Origin: Anaerolineales bacterium
GTDB lineage: Bacteria > Chloroflexota > Anaerolineae > Anaerolineales > Villigracilaceae
Reading direction: 5' to 3'
Assembly (NCBI GenBank): GCA_014379595.1
Contig: JACMLM010000037.1
Coordinates: 1-51,376 of the forward strand
Length of the DNA stretch: 51,376 bases
Shown here in pieces: positions 1 through 8,140 of this stretch (the stretch's first letter is position 1; each line of letters begins with the position of its first letter). Below the pieces are notes generated by a model. That model was not told the origin of the DNA. It was given only the letters and a program-made list of their open reading frames with translations, and did not search any database. A program made the position numbers and the translations under genes.

Positions 1-205
1 CGCTTGATTTCGATATGCTTCAAAAGGAATTGCTTGAAAAGATCCGCGCAGAACAAACATTGAAGCACAAAGATGACATCCTGAAACTCACTAATAAATT
101 TATTGATACCATCACGCTTGATGCGGAGAGACTCCGACAGGAATGGATAGAAAAGATCCGCGCAGGACAAGCGTTGAAAGAAGAAGACGATATCCTGAAA
201 CTCAT
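1..205 (+). repeat. 114-bp tandem repeat inside the MscS gene (two visible units)
   Basis: A unit starting CGCTTGAT at base 1 recurs at base 115. The stretch GAAAAGATCCGCGCA occurs at 36 and again at 150, exactly 114 bp (38 codons) apart, and ATCCTGAAACTCA closes both units. The encoded units share LxxEKIRAxQxLKxxDDILKL. The first unit is cut by the window edge, so more copies may lie upstream. Confidence 0.85.
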
Positions 206-2351
206 TGATGACAGTGTCGTAAATTCAAAACTTTCTAAAGCAGACATTTTACGTGGTCAAAAAGTAACAGCGGCATATAAAAGGCTGATGATCAGATGTC
301 GGAACGTCACCCCCAAAGAGATCCCTTGGTTACAAATCTCCAATTTGTTTTATAAACTGGCACTAACCTGCAGGCAACGAAGAGGTAAGGATGTGGAGAA
401 GAGATGGGGCGAATGGGAGTTGTCGGTTAGAGAACAATATCAAAAATTGAGACTCATCATCCGACAGGATACCAACGACGACACATATTCCGCGATTACC
501 GTCCCTGCTTTGTTTCTGATCATTTTTTCTAACATCAATCTCCTTTGGAGGTCAATCGGTGGTGATACATTGGGGAAGGAGCTAGCCTTTTGGGGTGCAC
601 CCATTCTTTGGATTGGAGCAGCGTTTTTTGCCCAAGGTGTTATAAGTGTATCAATAGGTTCATTCGCTCAATGGGTGACAGAAAAAACCTGGACAGATTT
701 TGAGGGCGTAATTGTCAATGTGATCACAGGTCTTTTGTCGGTCATATCTACGGCAATATTTTTGCTGCTTGCGCTTGATATTCTGACGGGGCCGGCAAGC
801 GCTCCTCTCGAATTTGGTCCCTTTCTAACCTGGATAACTTACGAAGCAACAGCTAACATCTTACGCACGTTGGTAGTTATCTTTGTTGGAACGTGGTCCA
901 TAGCTCTTATTGTCAATCGTTCAATAGCATATTTACTCACCAACTGGGCATCTACGAACAGGCAATCAATAGATGAAGTAGTCATTAGAATAATCCAGCT
1001 AATTGCTACGTCCTCAGCAGTTGCAATTGGCATAGTTGTTACCTTAACTATAATTCAGGACCCCATTAAACAAGCAATTGGTACAGACCTTACTACTCTT
1101 CTCTCCATCTTTGTCACTATTATCGTGGCAATCGTTGGCTATGCCTCTCGCTTTATGTTCGAGAATCTTCTTAGTGGTGTCTCACTTCAGATCGAAAAAC
1201 CATTTGAAATAGGTGATCGAATTAAATTGCCCGATGGGCAACTTTGCGAAGTAGTTGCATTAGGACTACGCCGCACCCTGCTTCGTAGTGTTGATGATTC
1301 CTCTAAAATCGCAATCCCAAATTCAGAATTGGCAAGATGGAGTATTAAGAATACATCACGCATGGATTCATCTCGGATTAATAACCACGTTTGGATTGCT
1401 GACCCGGCTCAAGTTGGATTAGCGCAAGAAATCCTGCTGGATATCGCCTATCTGGAGAGAGAGATTGATCAGATGCGCGTGTTTGAGGCTGAATTGACTT
1501 TGAGTGAACGCGATAAATTAAGAGAAAATCTGTTTCTCAGCAGTTATCGAATTACGCTTGAGGAAGGATTGGAGCGGCTGGTCAAGCGGCATATCAAGAT
1601 CCGCAAGACCATTGTTTCGAAGATAATCAGAGGCGGCGTATCAGAACCCGAACCCGTTTTTGATGTGGATGGGAATACAGAGAAAGATCCGTGGAGGAAA
1701 GTATTAAACAGGATTGCAGATTCTTGGCGGAACTACAGTAATGCACTTAAGGATGAAGACGAACGACTATTGCGGTGTGTAAGAGATTTGGAAGGTGATC
1801 AAGCTAATGAAATACTACGTAACTATCGCCGGGCGATCAATGAGGTCGTTTTTTCTGAGCGCAAATCATCTCCCGACGATTTGAGTGCTATGCTTCGTGA
1901 GGTTGCCCTGCATGAGCGCATCGTTCCTGTGGAAAAGTTGTATAGCGTTTTACTGTTACTTTCTGAGAGTAAATCAAGCAAATTTAATATTGACCAACGT
2001 ATTCTTGACAAAATACGAGGAAGGTTAAAGGAGTTCGAGTCTGAAAGGTTGGGCATCGTGTTCACTATTAGTGAAAATATCGCCATCCTCGAAAATTACA
2101 TTTACGCAATTGGCGAGCAATATCCCGATGTGCGCTCCGAGTTGGATGGCATTATTGGAGAGCTAGCCAGAGAGCCATCTATCTCATCAGAGTACTCGGA
2201 TGATGGACATGTTCGGCTTACCCTAAGCTGCTATGCTCTTTACCTGGAGCGCAGGCTGGAAATCCAGCACAAAATCAACCGCGAAATTGGGCAACGATTC
2301 AGAAGTGCAGGGATTATTTTTGACCGTTCAGTGCAAAAAGCGGTAAGCTAA
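3..2351 (+). CDS. Large MscS-family mechanosensitive channel-like protein (5' end outside window)
   Basis: The frame is open to the first base; the first ATG is at 15 but lies inside the first repeat unit, so the true start is probably upstream. The N-terminal part is a charged, probably coiled-coil repeat region. Four to six membrane segments follow from about residue 160 to 370. The MscS core then runs from about residue 375, with GYASRFMFENLLSG at the pore-helix position and KPFEIGDRIKLPDG for the beta domain. This core is the basis for the call: MscS-like channels open under membrane tension. Unusually, about 300 residues follow the start of the beta domain, mostly charged helix, much longer than the cytoplasmic vestibule of small MscS proteins. 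Long N- and C-terminal extensions suggest a gated or adaptor-coupled channel. The P-loop ATPase 152 bp downstream is on the same strand and may be co-transcribed. Confidence 0.75.
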   Translation, partial: LDFDMLQKELLEKIRAEQTLKHKDDILKLTNKFIDTITLDAERLRQEWIEKIRAGQALKEEDDILKLIDDSVVNSKLSKADILRGQKVTAAYKRLMIRCRNVTPKEIPWLQISNLFYKLALTCRQRRGKDVEKRWGEWELSVREQYQKLRLIIRQDTNDDTYSAITVPALFLIIFSNINLLWRSIGGDTLGKELAFWGAPILWIGAAFFAQGVISVSIGSFAQWVTEKTWTDFEGVIVNVITGLLSVISTAIFLLLALDILTGPASAPLEFGPFLTWITYEATANILRTLVVIFVGTWSIALIVNRSIAYLLTNWASTNRQSIDEVVIRIIQLIATSSAVAIGIVVTLTIIQDPIKQAIGTDLTTLLSIFVTIIVAIVGYASRFMFENLLSGVSLQIEKPFEIGDRIKLPDGQLCEVVALGLRRTLLRSVDDSSKIAIPNSELARWSIKNTSRMDSSRINNHVWIADPAQVGLAQEILLDIAYLEREIDQMRVFEAELTLSERDKLRENLFLSSYRITLEEGLERLVKRHIKIRKTIVSKIIRGGVSEPEPVFDVDGNTEKDPWRKVLNRIADSWRNYSNALKDEDERLLRCVRDLEGDQANEILRNYRRAINEVVFSERKSSPDDLSAMLREVALHERIVPVEKLYSVLLLLSESKSSKFNIDQRILDKIRGRLKEFESERLGIVFTISENIAILENYIYAIGEQYPDVRSELDGIIGELAREPSISSEYSDDGHVRLTLSCYALYLERRLEIQHKINREIGQRFRSAGIIFDRSVQKAVS

Positions 2352-2503
2352 ATAGCTTAAACTTGCTGGAGTGATAAATGCATGCCGGGAATTGGAAAAA
2401 TATCTAATAGTCTTTATGGTTTAATAGAATAAGAAAGAAACTAATATCCATTTTCAAGTTGGATTATTTATAAGATGTACTTAACCCCATATAGAAGGTC
2501 TAA

Positions 2504-4042
2504 TTGAATACATCAAGTGAAACCGGTTTCTTATATCCCTTTGGCGAAGTGTCCTGTGAGCAAGAATTTGAAGTTCTCCAGGAACATTACCACGAATATT
2601 TCTACGACCAGAGCCGCTTCAACAAAGAAGCACTTGATCCGGAAATCTATCTGATCGTAGGGCGCCGAGGAGCAGGAAAAACATCTCTTACAAAATACTT
2701 CGCATTTCAAAATCGAATTAAGAATTCTCGTAACATTGACGTTGAGGAACCTGATATTTACAAAAACATCCTGGATCGGATCGCTAATCGAAGTTTCCCA
2801 TCCACAGATCTTGCCGTCAACGATGTCTGTAAGATATGGGAATATCTTATCTGGTCATTGATCTTCAATGAATACCGTAAAAGTAATGCTGCAATAAATA
2901 GGGCAAGCCTTTTAATCAGCAAGAAAGGCAGCACATCTCAATTTCTCAAGGACCTTATTAAGAATCTTATTAGCAAATATCTGGATGAAAGCGGCAACAT
3001 CGCCGACGAGTTATCAGAACTTATGACCAGCCCACTCTTTACAAGAGCTAAAGATCTGGTTATCGAGTTTACTCGCAAAGAACCGGTAATTATTGCAATT
3101 GATACATTTGAAAGATATGATAAAGAAAACATAGCAATGATGCTAATTACTGCTGCGTTGATACAATGTGCCAGCAAATTCAATATATCCTATACGAGAA
3201 AAGGAATTCACGTGAAGGCTTTTGTCTCTGCGGAAATTTTTCCCTATATTAAAGAAAGCAGTATACCGAATACAATAAAATATATCCGTGACCCACTCTA
3301 CCTTCACTGGAGGCCAAGGGATCTTATTCGACTTGTTTCATGGCGGCTCTACAAACATCTCTTGGATACAAAAGGTTACAAATTTCCATTCAAGGATATT
3401 AATTGGGATGATTTTGATGAAGTTAGAGAGAAGATGTGGTTCCCTTTCTTTGGAGAAGTAATACAAAATCTCAGAGGGCGAGATGAGGCAAGTTTTCCAT
3501 ATATATTAAGGCATACACAAATGCGTCCTCGACAACTCGTATTGTTATGCAAAGGGATTGCCCGCACGGCTAGTCAAATGGAGAAGTTCCCCTTCTTTAA
3601 AACGATACCCATTCAAATGTCTATTGCCGAGTCCGAATCCCTCCTTGCGGATGAAGTCTTGAATTCATACGACTTGATATATCCAAAAGCTGCTGAAATC
3701 ATTACTGCATTAACTTCTGCTCCAACTATATTCAAGGGTAATTATTTAGATCAAGTGGCAAAAAAAACTTCAGGAACATGGCCAGCGGGTCATTATGCAG
3801 CGTCAGCGTTCCGAAGACTTGTCGCTGAACTTGGAATAGTTGGCAGAGTTAGGAAGAAGGATGATAAAACAGGCATTGTAACAGCCGATTTTGAATATAA
3901 TATGCAGGATCGCTTAACTCTCAATAGCGATGATTTATGTGTCGTTCACCCAATGTTCTACAATAAATTACAAGTAAAAAAAGACGAACCCTTGATAGTT
4001 TATCCCTTTCCTGATCATCCAGATTTTTATGATCTAGATTGA
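2504..4042 (+). CDS. P-loop ATPase (Sll1717-like), 512 aa
   Basis: The start is a TTG at 2504, preceded by AGAAGG at 2493-2498, a fair Shine-Dalgarno; no in-frame ATG sits nearer. Walker A is GRRGAGKT at residues 53-60, preceded by a predicted strand (IYLIV). A Walker-B-like strand, PVIIAIDTFERYD, lies near residue 190. The arrangement resembles the family annotated as P-loop ATPase Sll1717 and more loosely STAND/KAP-type NTPases; that identification is from memory of the motif context. No membrane segments are seen. The C-terminal third (FRRLVAELGIVGRVR) looks like a winged-helix-type segment. It follows the MscS-like gene on the same strand and precedes a broken ion-channel gene. The function is unknown; a nucleotide-dependent regulator of the neighbouring channel is a guess. 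The gene looks more A+T-rich than the housekeeping genes of the window. Confidence 0.7.
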   Translation: MNTSSETGFLYPFGEVSCEQEFEVLQEHYHEYFYDQSRFNKEALDPEIYLIVGRRGAGKTSLTKYFAFQNRIKNSRNIDVEEPDIYKNILDRIANRSFPSTDLAVNDVCKIWEYLIWSLIFNEYRKSNAAINRASLLISKKGSTSQFLKDLIKNLISKYLDESGNIADELSELMTSPLFTRAKDLVIEFTRKEPVIIAIDTFERYDKENIAMMLITAALIQCASKFNISYTRKGIHVKAFVSAEIFPYIKESSIPNTIKYIRDPLYLHWRPRDLIRLVSWRLYKHLLDTKGYKFPFKDINWDDFDEVREKMWFPFFGEVIQNLRGRDEASFPYILRHTQMRPRQLVLLCKGIARTASQMEKFPFFKTIPIQMSIAESESLLADEVLNSYDLIYPKAAEIITALTSAPTIFKGNYLDQVAKKTSGTWPAGHYAASAFRRLVAELGIVGRVRKKDDKTGIVTADFEYNMQDRLTLNSDDLCVVHPMFYNKLQVKKDEPLIVYPFPDHPDFYDLD

Positions 4043-4059
4043 TAGGTGTTACAAAGTAG

Positions 4060-4233
4060 CTATTTCAACATTCCTATACGGTCATTGAAGCCGCGCGCAG
4101 ACGTGGTGAAACGCACTTGATGAGTGAAAGCCATGATGCTGATAAAGCATACGGAGTTCATACCAATCCAAACAAAGCAGAAAAGGTAATCTTTTCTGGT
4201 GACGATAAGATCATTGTGATCTCAGAAGGATAA
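4060..4233 (+). pseudogene. 3' relic of a CASTOR/POLLUX-type ion channel gene
   Basis: An open stretch of 57 codons without a start codon begins right after an in-frame TAG (4057-4059) and ends at TAA 4231-4233. It reads YTVIEAARRRGE, then a middle part with AYGVHTNP, and ends KIIVISEG. This is the kind of sequence I know from the extreme C-terminus of bacterial CASTOR/POLLUX-related channels (conserved VEAARRRGE, then a GV.NP motif, then a final DxIIVLAE strand). The rest of that gene (several hundred codons) is missing. The relic begins 17 bp after the ATPase stop, which suggests that the MscS/ATPase pair or an associated deletion replaced the body of a resident channel gene. The family assignment is from memory. 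Confidence 0.5.
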
Positions 4234-4240
4234 TGATTAT

Positions 4241-4265
4241 AGGGACACGGCATCGCCGTGTCCCT
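4241..4265. repeat. Perfect hairpin, 11-bp arms with 3-nt loop
   Basis: AGGGACACGGC and GCCGTGTCCCT flank ATC. The hairpin lies between the relic and the 3' end of the methyltransferase gene and overlaps that gene's stop codon. There is no clean T tract on either side, so it may be a dispersed palindrome of the GGGACACGGC type rather than an intrinsic terminator. Confidence 0.7.
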
Positions 4266-5526
4266 ACTGCTTTTCAAAAATAGAAATTGATTCAATATGA
4301 TAAGTCTGGGGGAAAAGGTCAAACGGAGTCACCGCCACCAAACGATATCCCCCATGAATAAGCCTCGCCGCATCTCGTGCCAGAGTAGACGGGTCACATG
4401 ACACGTAAGCAATGACCTGCGGCTGGATGCTAATGATCGCATCCAGTGCATGTTTTTCTATACCCGCACGCGGCGGGTCCACGATCATACAGGTTGAGGC
4501 ATCAAGCCTGCCTGCCAACTCTGGCAAAATTTCCTCTGCTGTGCCTTCATATAATTCAACATTAGCAAATTCATCAAGATTGATCGCAAAATCTTCACAA
4601 GCGGATTCAGACGATTCAATACCGATCATTAACTTACATTTGGGTGCAAAAAATTTACTGAATAATCCAACACCGCAATATACATCCAGTAAAGTAGTAG
4701 ATGATGTGATGGGCAATTTTGCCAGCAAATGTTCCACCATTCTCTCAGCCATTTTTGTGTTGACTTGAAAAAATGAGTTTGTAGAAACATGAAAATCTTT
4801 TTCGAGAATATTGATCATGAGATGACCCTGCCCAGCGATAACAACAGGGTGCTCATCAAATAAATGCACAATGGAAACATCCGCTTCAATTTCAAGTTCG
4901 GGTGTTTCGGGAGCATCCGATTCGAGTACAACTAGCAACTCTCCGTCACGTCCAGCACGAACAGAGACGCGCTCAATATCTTTGTTTGATTCAAATTGCA
5001 ATTGGGGCCAGAAAGTATTAATTCCTATTTCAGGTAAATGACATTCTTCAATCGGAAAGACTGAATTCCCTTTTGAATTTACAAACCCCACTCTTCCTTC
5101 CGCTGTAAGATGAAACTGCACATGGTTGCGATAATTCCATTCAAGCGGTGAAGCGATTATTGGCTTTACAGGCGGGTTTTCTATTTTTCCAATTCTTTGC
5201 AATTGATCACGTAGAATTTCTGTTTTGGCTTGCAATTGTTTTTCGTAAGACATATTTTGATAATGACAACCACCGCATACACCGAAGTGCTTACATTTGG
5301 GCTGTATTCTTTCTGGCGATGCTGTTAATACCTCAAGCAATTCTCCGCGCGCAAAACTTTGTTTGTCTTGTACCAATCGGACTCTTACATTTTCACCCGG
5401 CAAACCAAATGGCACGAACACTGCGCGGCCATCGGGCAAACGTCCCATGGCTTCGCCGCCATAAGTGAGTTTTTCGAGTTTTACATCAAAGGTAGGTCGT
5501 GGAGATGGGGAATTTTCTAAGGCCAT
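4264..5526 (-). CDS. rlmD: 23S rRNA m5U methyltransferase, RlmD/RumA (TrmA) family
   Basis: This SAM-dependent enzyme of the TrmA family methylates C5 of a uridine, most often in 23S rRNA. From the N-terminus it has a TRAM-like beta domain (KLTYGGEAMGRLPDGRAVFV); a 4Fe-4S cluster pattern CKHFGVCGGC with a fourth Cys in FPIEECHLP; the SAM motif DVYCGVGLFSKFF; DPPRAG; and the catalytic Cys in YVSCDPSTLARD. I chose ATG 5526 (MALENS). The longer open frame up to 5625 would place its first 33 codons through a terminator hairpin. A TATAAT (5533-5538) sits six bases before this ATG and no Shine-Dalgarno is present, so the mRNA is probably leaderless. Length is about 420 aa, normal for the family. 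RlmD and RlmCD/TrmA relatives cannot be told apart securely without alignment. Confidence 0.9.
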   Translation of the reverse strand: MALENSPSPRPTFDVKLEKLTYGGEAMGRLPDGRAVFVPFGLPGENVRVRLVQDKQSFARGELLEVLTASPERIQPKCKHFGVCGGCHYQNMSYEKQLQAKTEILRDQLQRIGKIENPPVKPIIASPLEWNYRNHVQFHLTAEGRVGFVNSKGNSVFPIEECHLPEIGINTFWPQLQFESNKDIERVSVRAGRDGELLVVLESDAPETPELEIEADVSIVHLFDEHPVVIAGQGHLMINILEKDFHVSTNSFFQVNTKMAERMVEHLLAKLPITSSTTLLDVYCGVGLFSKFFAPKCKLMIGIESSESACEDFAINLDEFANVELYEGTAEEILPELAGRLDASTCMIVDPPRAGIEKHALDAIISIQPQVIAYVSCDPSTLARDAARLIHGGYRLVAVTPFDLFPQTYHIESISIFEKQ

Positions 5527-5532
5527 TAGCAG

Positions 5533-5538
5533 ATTATA
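5533..5538 (-). promoter_or_regulatory. -10 hexamer of rlmD (leaderless)
   Basis: TATAAT reads on the minus strand and is followed by six bases (CTGCTA) and the ATG at 5526. A start site 6-7 nt after the hexamer would fall on the A of ATG. The -35 region lies in the upstream hairpin and is poor. Confidence 0.6.
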
Positions 5539-5547
5539 ACTGTAACA

Positions 5548-5584
5548 AAAAGAGAAAAGACTGAGATTCAGTCTTTTCTCTTTT
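5548..5584 (-). terminator. Intrinsic terminator after the sortase operon
   Basis: A perfect 17-bp stem (AAAAGAGAAAAGACTGA and its complement) has a 3-nt loop and T-rich flanks on both strands. It ends the minus-strand sortase/small-membrane-protein transcript just before the rlmD promoter. Confidence 0.85.
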
Positions 5585-5697
5585 GTTTTCACTTCTTGTA
5601 AACAATTTGAAATCATCCAGCTCACTTGCCCTGTGGGTGCTAGCGAACTTGCAGGAGCACGCCCTTCGGGCAGTCCCTACTCCAAGGATATTGGTAT

Positions 5698-5871
5698 TTA
5701 ATTTATAAAGAAGGAAAGGACGATCAGCCCCACAAAGAATGTAGCTGCCAAAATACCGATGCGCTTAAGATCTTTCTTTACATGGGTATAGTCTGGATTA
5801 AACTCGGTGCGTTGTGCAGGGATGTTCACGATGGGTGTGGATCGATTGGGTCTGGAATTTTTCTTAGCCAT
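5698..5871 (-). CDS. 57-residue single-pass membrane protein downstream of sortase
   Basis: ATG at 5871 is preceded by AAGGAG with seven bases between (AAGGAGAATAAAAATG). The protein begins MAKKNSRPNRSTPIVNIP and has a basic linker (HVKKDLKRI) before one C-terminal membrane helix (GILAATFFVGLIVLSFF), so the N-terminus is probably cytoplasmic. The Shine-Dalgarno overlaps the stop codon of the sortase gene, so the two genes are an operon and likely translationally coupled. No LPXTG motif is present, so it is not an obvious sortase substrate. The family is not recognised. Confidence 0.85.
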   Translation of the reverse strand: MAKKNSRPNRSTPIVNIPAQRTEFNPDYTHVKKDLKRIGILAATFFVGLIVLSFFIN

Positions 5872-5882
5872 TTTTATTCTCC

Positions 5883-6794
5883 TTAATTTTGTAATCGCGC
5901 AAAGACAACAATGCGCTGATTATCAACAAGATATGGATAACATGAAATTAAAGTAACTGTCGGTGAACCTGTAGATGACATTACTTCCACCGCAGTAGGT
6001 TCAACCAAAACTGTGCGGTCTACAATATAAGTATACTGCCTCTGCCTCGTATAAATGATGACCTGGTCACCGGGAGCGAGCCTGTCTAAATAACGGAATA
6101 ACTCGCCATAGACATCATTATGTGCAGAGAGTACCACGTTTCCATCGTGACCTGGGTCTGCGGAGCCGATATACTGGCCGACTCCCTTTTTCAGCTGGTC
6201 CCACCCATCGCCTTGAACAATAGGGGCATCTATATTAAGTGCAGGCACTTGAATACGAATTCCCTGATCAGGTGCCGCTGTGGGAATGGGAATATTTGCA
6301 AGTGACTGCACCATGGGCCGCAGGTGTTCAGGGATTTCAGCTTCATTTGGTGCCGTGTTGCCTTGTGCATCTGGAGGCTTATGTCCGGAGGGTAAGACCA
6401 CTGCCATAACAAGCGGCGTTGGTGTTACTGTTTCTGGATTAAGTGCAGCAACTACTTCATTATTAAGAGTTCGAAGTAAACCAAGTCCATTTAAGAGTAC
6501 GACGACCAACCCGAGGACTGCAAGAACTTCCACACTCAAAAGGATGCGGTCCATCAACTTGCGGCGCGGATTCGCTGACACAGGCTCGGGCGCTGATTCA
6601 TTTCCTTCCGCTGTATCAACTATCGGCGCAGACTGATGCGAATCTAAATCCGTTAGATCAGGCGCAACAGAAACGACACGTCCAGTGCGGCGAAAATGTT
6701 CCAGACGTTCTTTGCGCGCGCCGCGTCTTTTTTCCACCAACAGGCGACGGAGTTCTTCAACGGAAAGATCTTCAGGTGCTTTCTTGCGAGCCAT
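5883..6794 (-). CDS. Class D/E-like sortase
   Basis: Sortases are membrane-anchored cysteine transpeptidases. The C-terminal half has the full catalytic set: His in VLSAHND, Cys in VTLISCYP and Arg in NQRIVVF. Before it come the sortase strand IRIQVPALNIDAPIVQG and a single membrane helix (ILLSVEVLAVLGLVVVLLNGL). The N-terminus is long and charged (VEELRRLLVEKRRGARKERLEHFRR) and cytoplasmic. I chose ATG 6794 (MARKKAPED) rather than the longer frame to 6851 because a TATAAT at 6804-6809 lies nine bases before it; the mRNA would be nearly leaderless. In Chloroflexota, sortases often occur without nearby LPXTG substrates, as here. The partner gene is the small membrane protein directly downstream. 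Confidence 0.9.
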   Translation of the reverse strand: MARKKAPEDLSVEELRRLLVEKRRGARKERLEHFRRTGRVVSVAPDLTDLDSHQSAPIVDTAEGNESAPEPVSANPRRKLMDRILLSVEVLAVLGLVVVLLNGLGLLRTLNNEVVAALNPETVTPTPLVMAVVLPSGHKPPDAQGNTAPNEAEIPEHLRPMVQSLANIPIPTAAPDQGIRIQVPALNIDAPIVQGDGWDQLKKGVGQYIGSADPGHDGNVVLSAHNDVYGELFRYLDRLAPGDQVIIYTRQRQYTYIVDRTVLVEPTAVEVMSSTGSPTVTLISCYPYLVDNQRIVVFARLQN

Positions 6795-6803
6795 AGCGAA
6801 GGG

Positions 6804-6809
6804 ATTATA
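6804..6809 (-). promoter_or_regulatory. -10 hexamer of the sortase operon
   Basis: TATAAT lies nine bases before ATG 6794 on the minus strand, giving a predicted leader of 0-3 nt. No convincing -35 is seen at 17 bp. Confidence 0.5.
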
Positions 6810-6887
6810 CCGCATGGCAAGAGGCGGGTATTTCATGTAAGAGATATGCATTCCAATTGGTCTTGAGAATACAAAGCCAATACTGGC

Positions 6888-6916
6888 TTGATTTCACTAA
6901 TGGTTACTGATAAAAT
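6888..6916 (+). promoter_or_regulatory. Sigma70-type promoter of the SpoIIE-like phosphatase gene
   Basis: TTGATT (6888-6893) and TAAAAT (6911-6916) are separated by 17 bp. The expected start near 6923 gives a leader of about 46 nt with an AAGGAAA Shine-Dalgarno. Confidence 0.6.
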
Positions 6917-6968
6917 ATAGAACGTTTATTCTAAACACTTCTTAACTTATTTCCATAGTAAGGAAAAT

Positions 6969-7988
6969 ATGAGAAACAAAATTCTTGACGAAATTCAAAT
7001 CGGCCTGGAAGAGGTACGGACCAATCTGACTCAATGGGTGGAAACAACGCCTGATGAGAAAATACAGATTTGTCTTGGTCCTCAGGATGAAACTTGCATT
7101 GAAGAACATTTACACGTGATTGACGAGTCGCTTGAGAAGATCATGGAAGGCACATTTGGAATTTGCGAGATCTGCCATGAACAGGTGGATCGTGAGCTTT
7201 TGCAGATGGATTACACGGCTACTGTGTGTCTGGGTCATTTTACCGATAGTGAACTTCGTCAGTTGGAAAACGAGCTGGAATTATCACAGGTCATTCAACG
7301 CGGCTTGCTTCCTCAAAGAGTTCCTTCCATTGAAGGATTAAACATTGCGGCTTTTAGCCGTCCTGCGCAAATCCTGGGCGGTGATTATTTCGACTTCGTA
7401 GATTTCAAAGACGGTGCAAATGGTTTTGTCATTGCTGATGTAAGCGGACATGGTGTTTCTGCAGGAATGTTCATGAGTAGTTTGCAAACCGCTTTTCATA
7501 CTCTGGTTCCAGATTCAACTTCTCCGCTCGAAGTTTTGGAACGTATTAACCGCCTGTACATTCATAATATTAACTTCACCACTTTTGTTACTATTTTCTT
7601 TGGTAAATATAACCCTGAGACTCATGTCTTAACTTATGCCAACGCGGGACATAACTCCGCTTATTTGTATCGCGCTGCAACAAAGGAAGAAGTCTGGCTT
7701 CGCCCCACTGGCCCGGCGATCGGTCTCATGGAGGGATTTCGCATCCGCAAAGAGGATGTGAAATTGGAGCATGGTGATATTCTGCTGCTTTACACAGATG
7801 GCATCACTGAAGCATCAAATCATCAAGGTACACTTTGGGGCGAAGACAATATGGCAGATATTATTCGCGAGAATGCGAATTCATCATCTGAGCAGTTGAT
7901 ACAGTTGATCCTGAAGGCTATGAAGGGTCATACGGGTGAAAATCCGCTGGATGATGATGTTACACTACTGATAACCAAGGTTGGATAA
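6969..7988 (+). CDS. DksA/TraR-type zinc finger fused to SpoIIE/RsbU PP2C phosphatase
   Basis: The 339-residue protein has two parts. Residues 50-100 look like the C-terminal zinc finger of DksA/TraR (EGTFGICEICHEQV), with C66, C69, C87 and H90 in the spacing C-x2-C-x17-C-x2-H; in DksA the last ligand is Cys. From about residue 105 it is a SpoIIE/RsbU-type PP2C domain: ELSQVIQRGLLPQ linker, GGDYFD, IADVSGHG with metal-binding Asp, NAGHN and DDDVTLL. Such phosphatases dephosphorylate anti-sigma-factor antagonists in partner-switching systems. No kinase or STAS protein is adjacent. AAGGAAA precedes ATG 6969. The role of the zinc finger is unknown; a link to transcription or ppGpp signalling is only a guess. 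Confidence 0.88.
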   Translation: MRNKILDEIQIGLEEVRTNLTQWVETTPDEKIQICLGPQDETCIEEHLHVIDESLEKIMEGTFGICEICHEQVDRELLQMDYTATVCLGHFTDSELRQLENELELSQVIQRGLLPQRVPSIEGLNIAAFSRPAQILGGDYFDFVDFKDGANGFVIADVSGHGVSAGMFMSSLQTAFHTLVPDSTSPLEVLERINRLYIHNINFTTFVTIFFGKYNPETHVLTYANAGHNSAYLYRAATKEEVWLRPTGPAIGLMEGFRIRKEDVKLEHGDILLLYTDGITEASNHQGTLWGEDNMADIIRENANSSSEQLIQLILKAMKGHTGENPLDDDVTLLITKVG

Positions 7989-7995
7989 AAGCGTA

Positions 7996-8024
7996 TTGCC
8001 AAATCTTCCCCACCTCGGTATAAT
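7996..8024 (+). promoter_or_regulatory. Promoter of tRNA-Val
   Basis: TTGCCA (7996-8001) and TATAAT (8019-8024) are separated by exactly 17 bp and begin eight bases after the phosphatase stop. The predicted start near 8031 leaves about five bases of 5' leader before the tRNA. Confidence 0.8.
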
Positions 8025-8035
8025 GTCAGTCCTTC

Positions 8036-8109
8036 GGGCGGGTAGCTCAGTTGGTTAGAGCACATCGTTGACATCGATGAGGTCGTAGGTTCGAGCCCTA
8101 TTCCGCCCA
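8036..8109 (+). tRNA. tRNA-Val (anticodon GAC)
   Basis: A full cloverleaf can be drawn. The acceptor GGGCGGG pairs with TCCGCCC (one G-U) with discriminator A. The D arm is GCTC/GAGC. The anticodon stem CATCG/CGATG encloses TTGACAT with anticodon GAC. The T arm GTAGG/CCTAT encloses TTCGAGC. CCA is not encoded. Confidence 0.97.
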
Positions 8110-8113
8110 CAAC

Positions 8114-8137
8114 AAAAGTCCCTATAGGGGCTTTTTG
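8114..8137 (+). terminator. Terminator of tRNA-Val
   Basis: AAAAGTCCC pairs with GGGGCTTTT (one G-U) around TATA and ends in a T run. It also lies four bases from the 3' end of the convergent GNAT gene and could serve both. Confidence 0.8.
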
Positions 8138-8140
8138 TTT

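Noticed and set aside
3-4042. Calling the MscS/ATPase pair an anti-phage defence system
   Set aside because: No other defence gene, toxin domain or mobile element is nearby; the idea needs neighbourhood evidence that cannot be obtained here.
5527-5625. N-terminal extension of rlmD
   Set aside because: It would translate through a terminator hairpin; TATAAT lies right before the downstream ATG.
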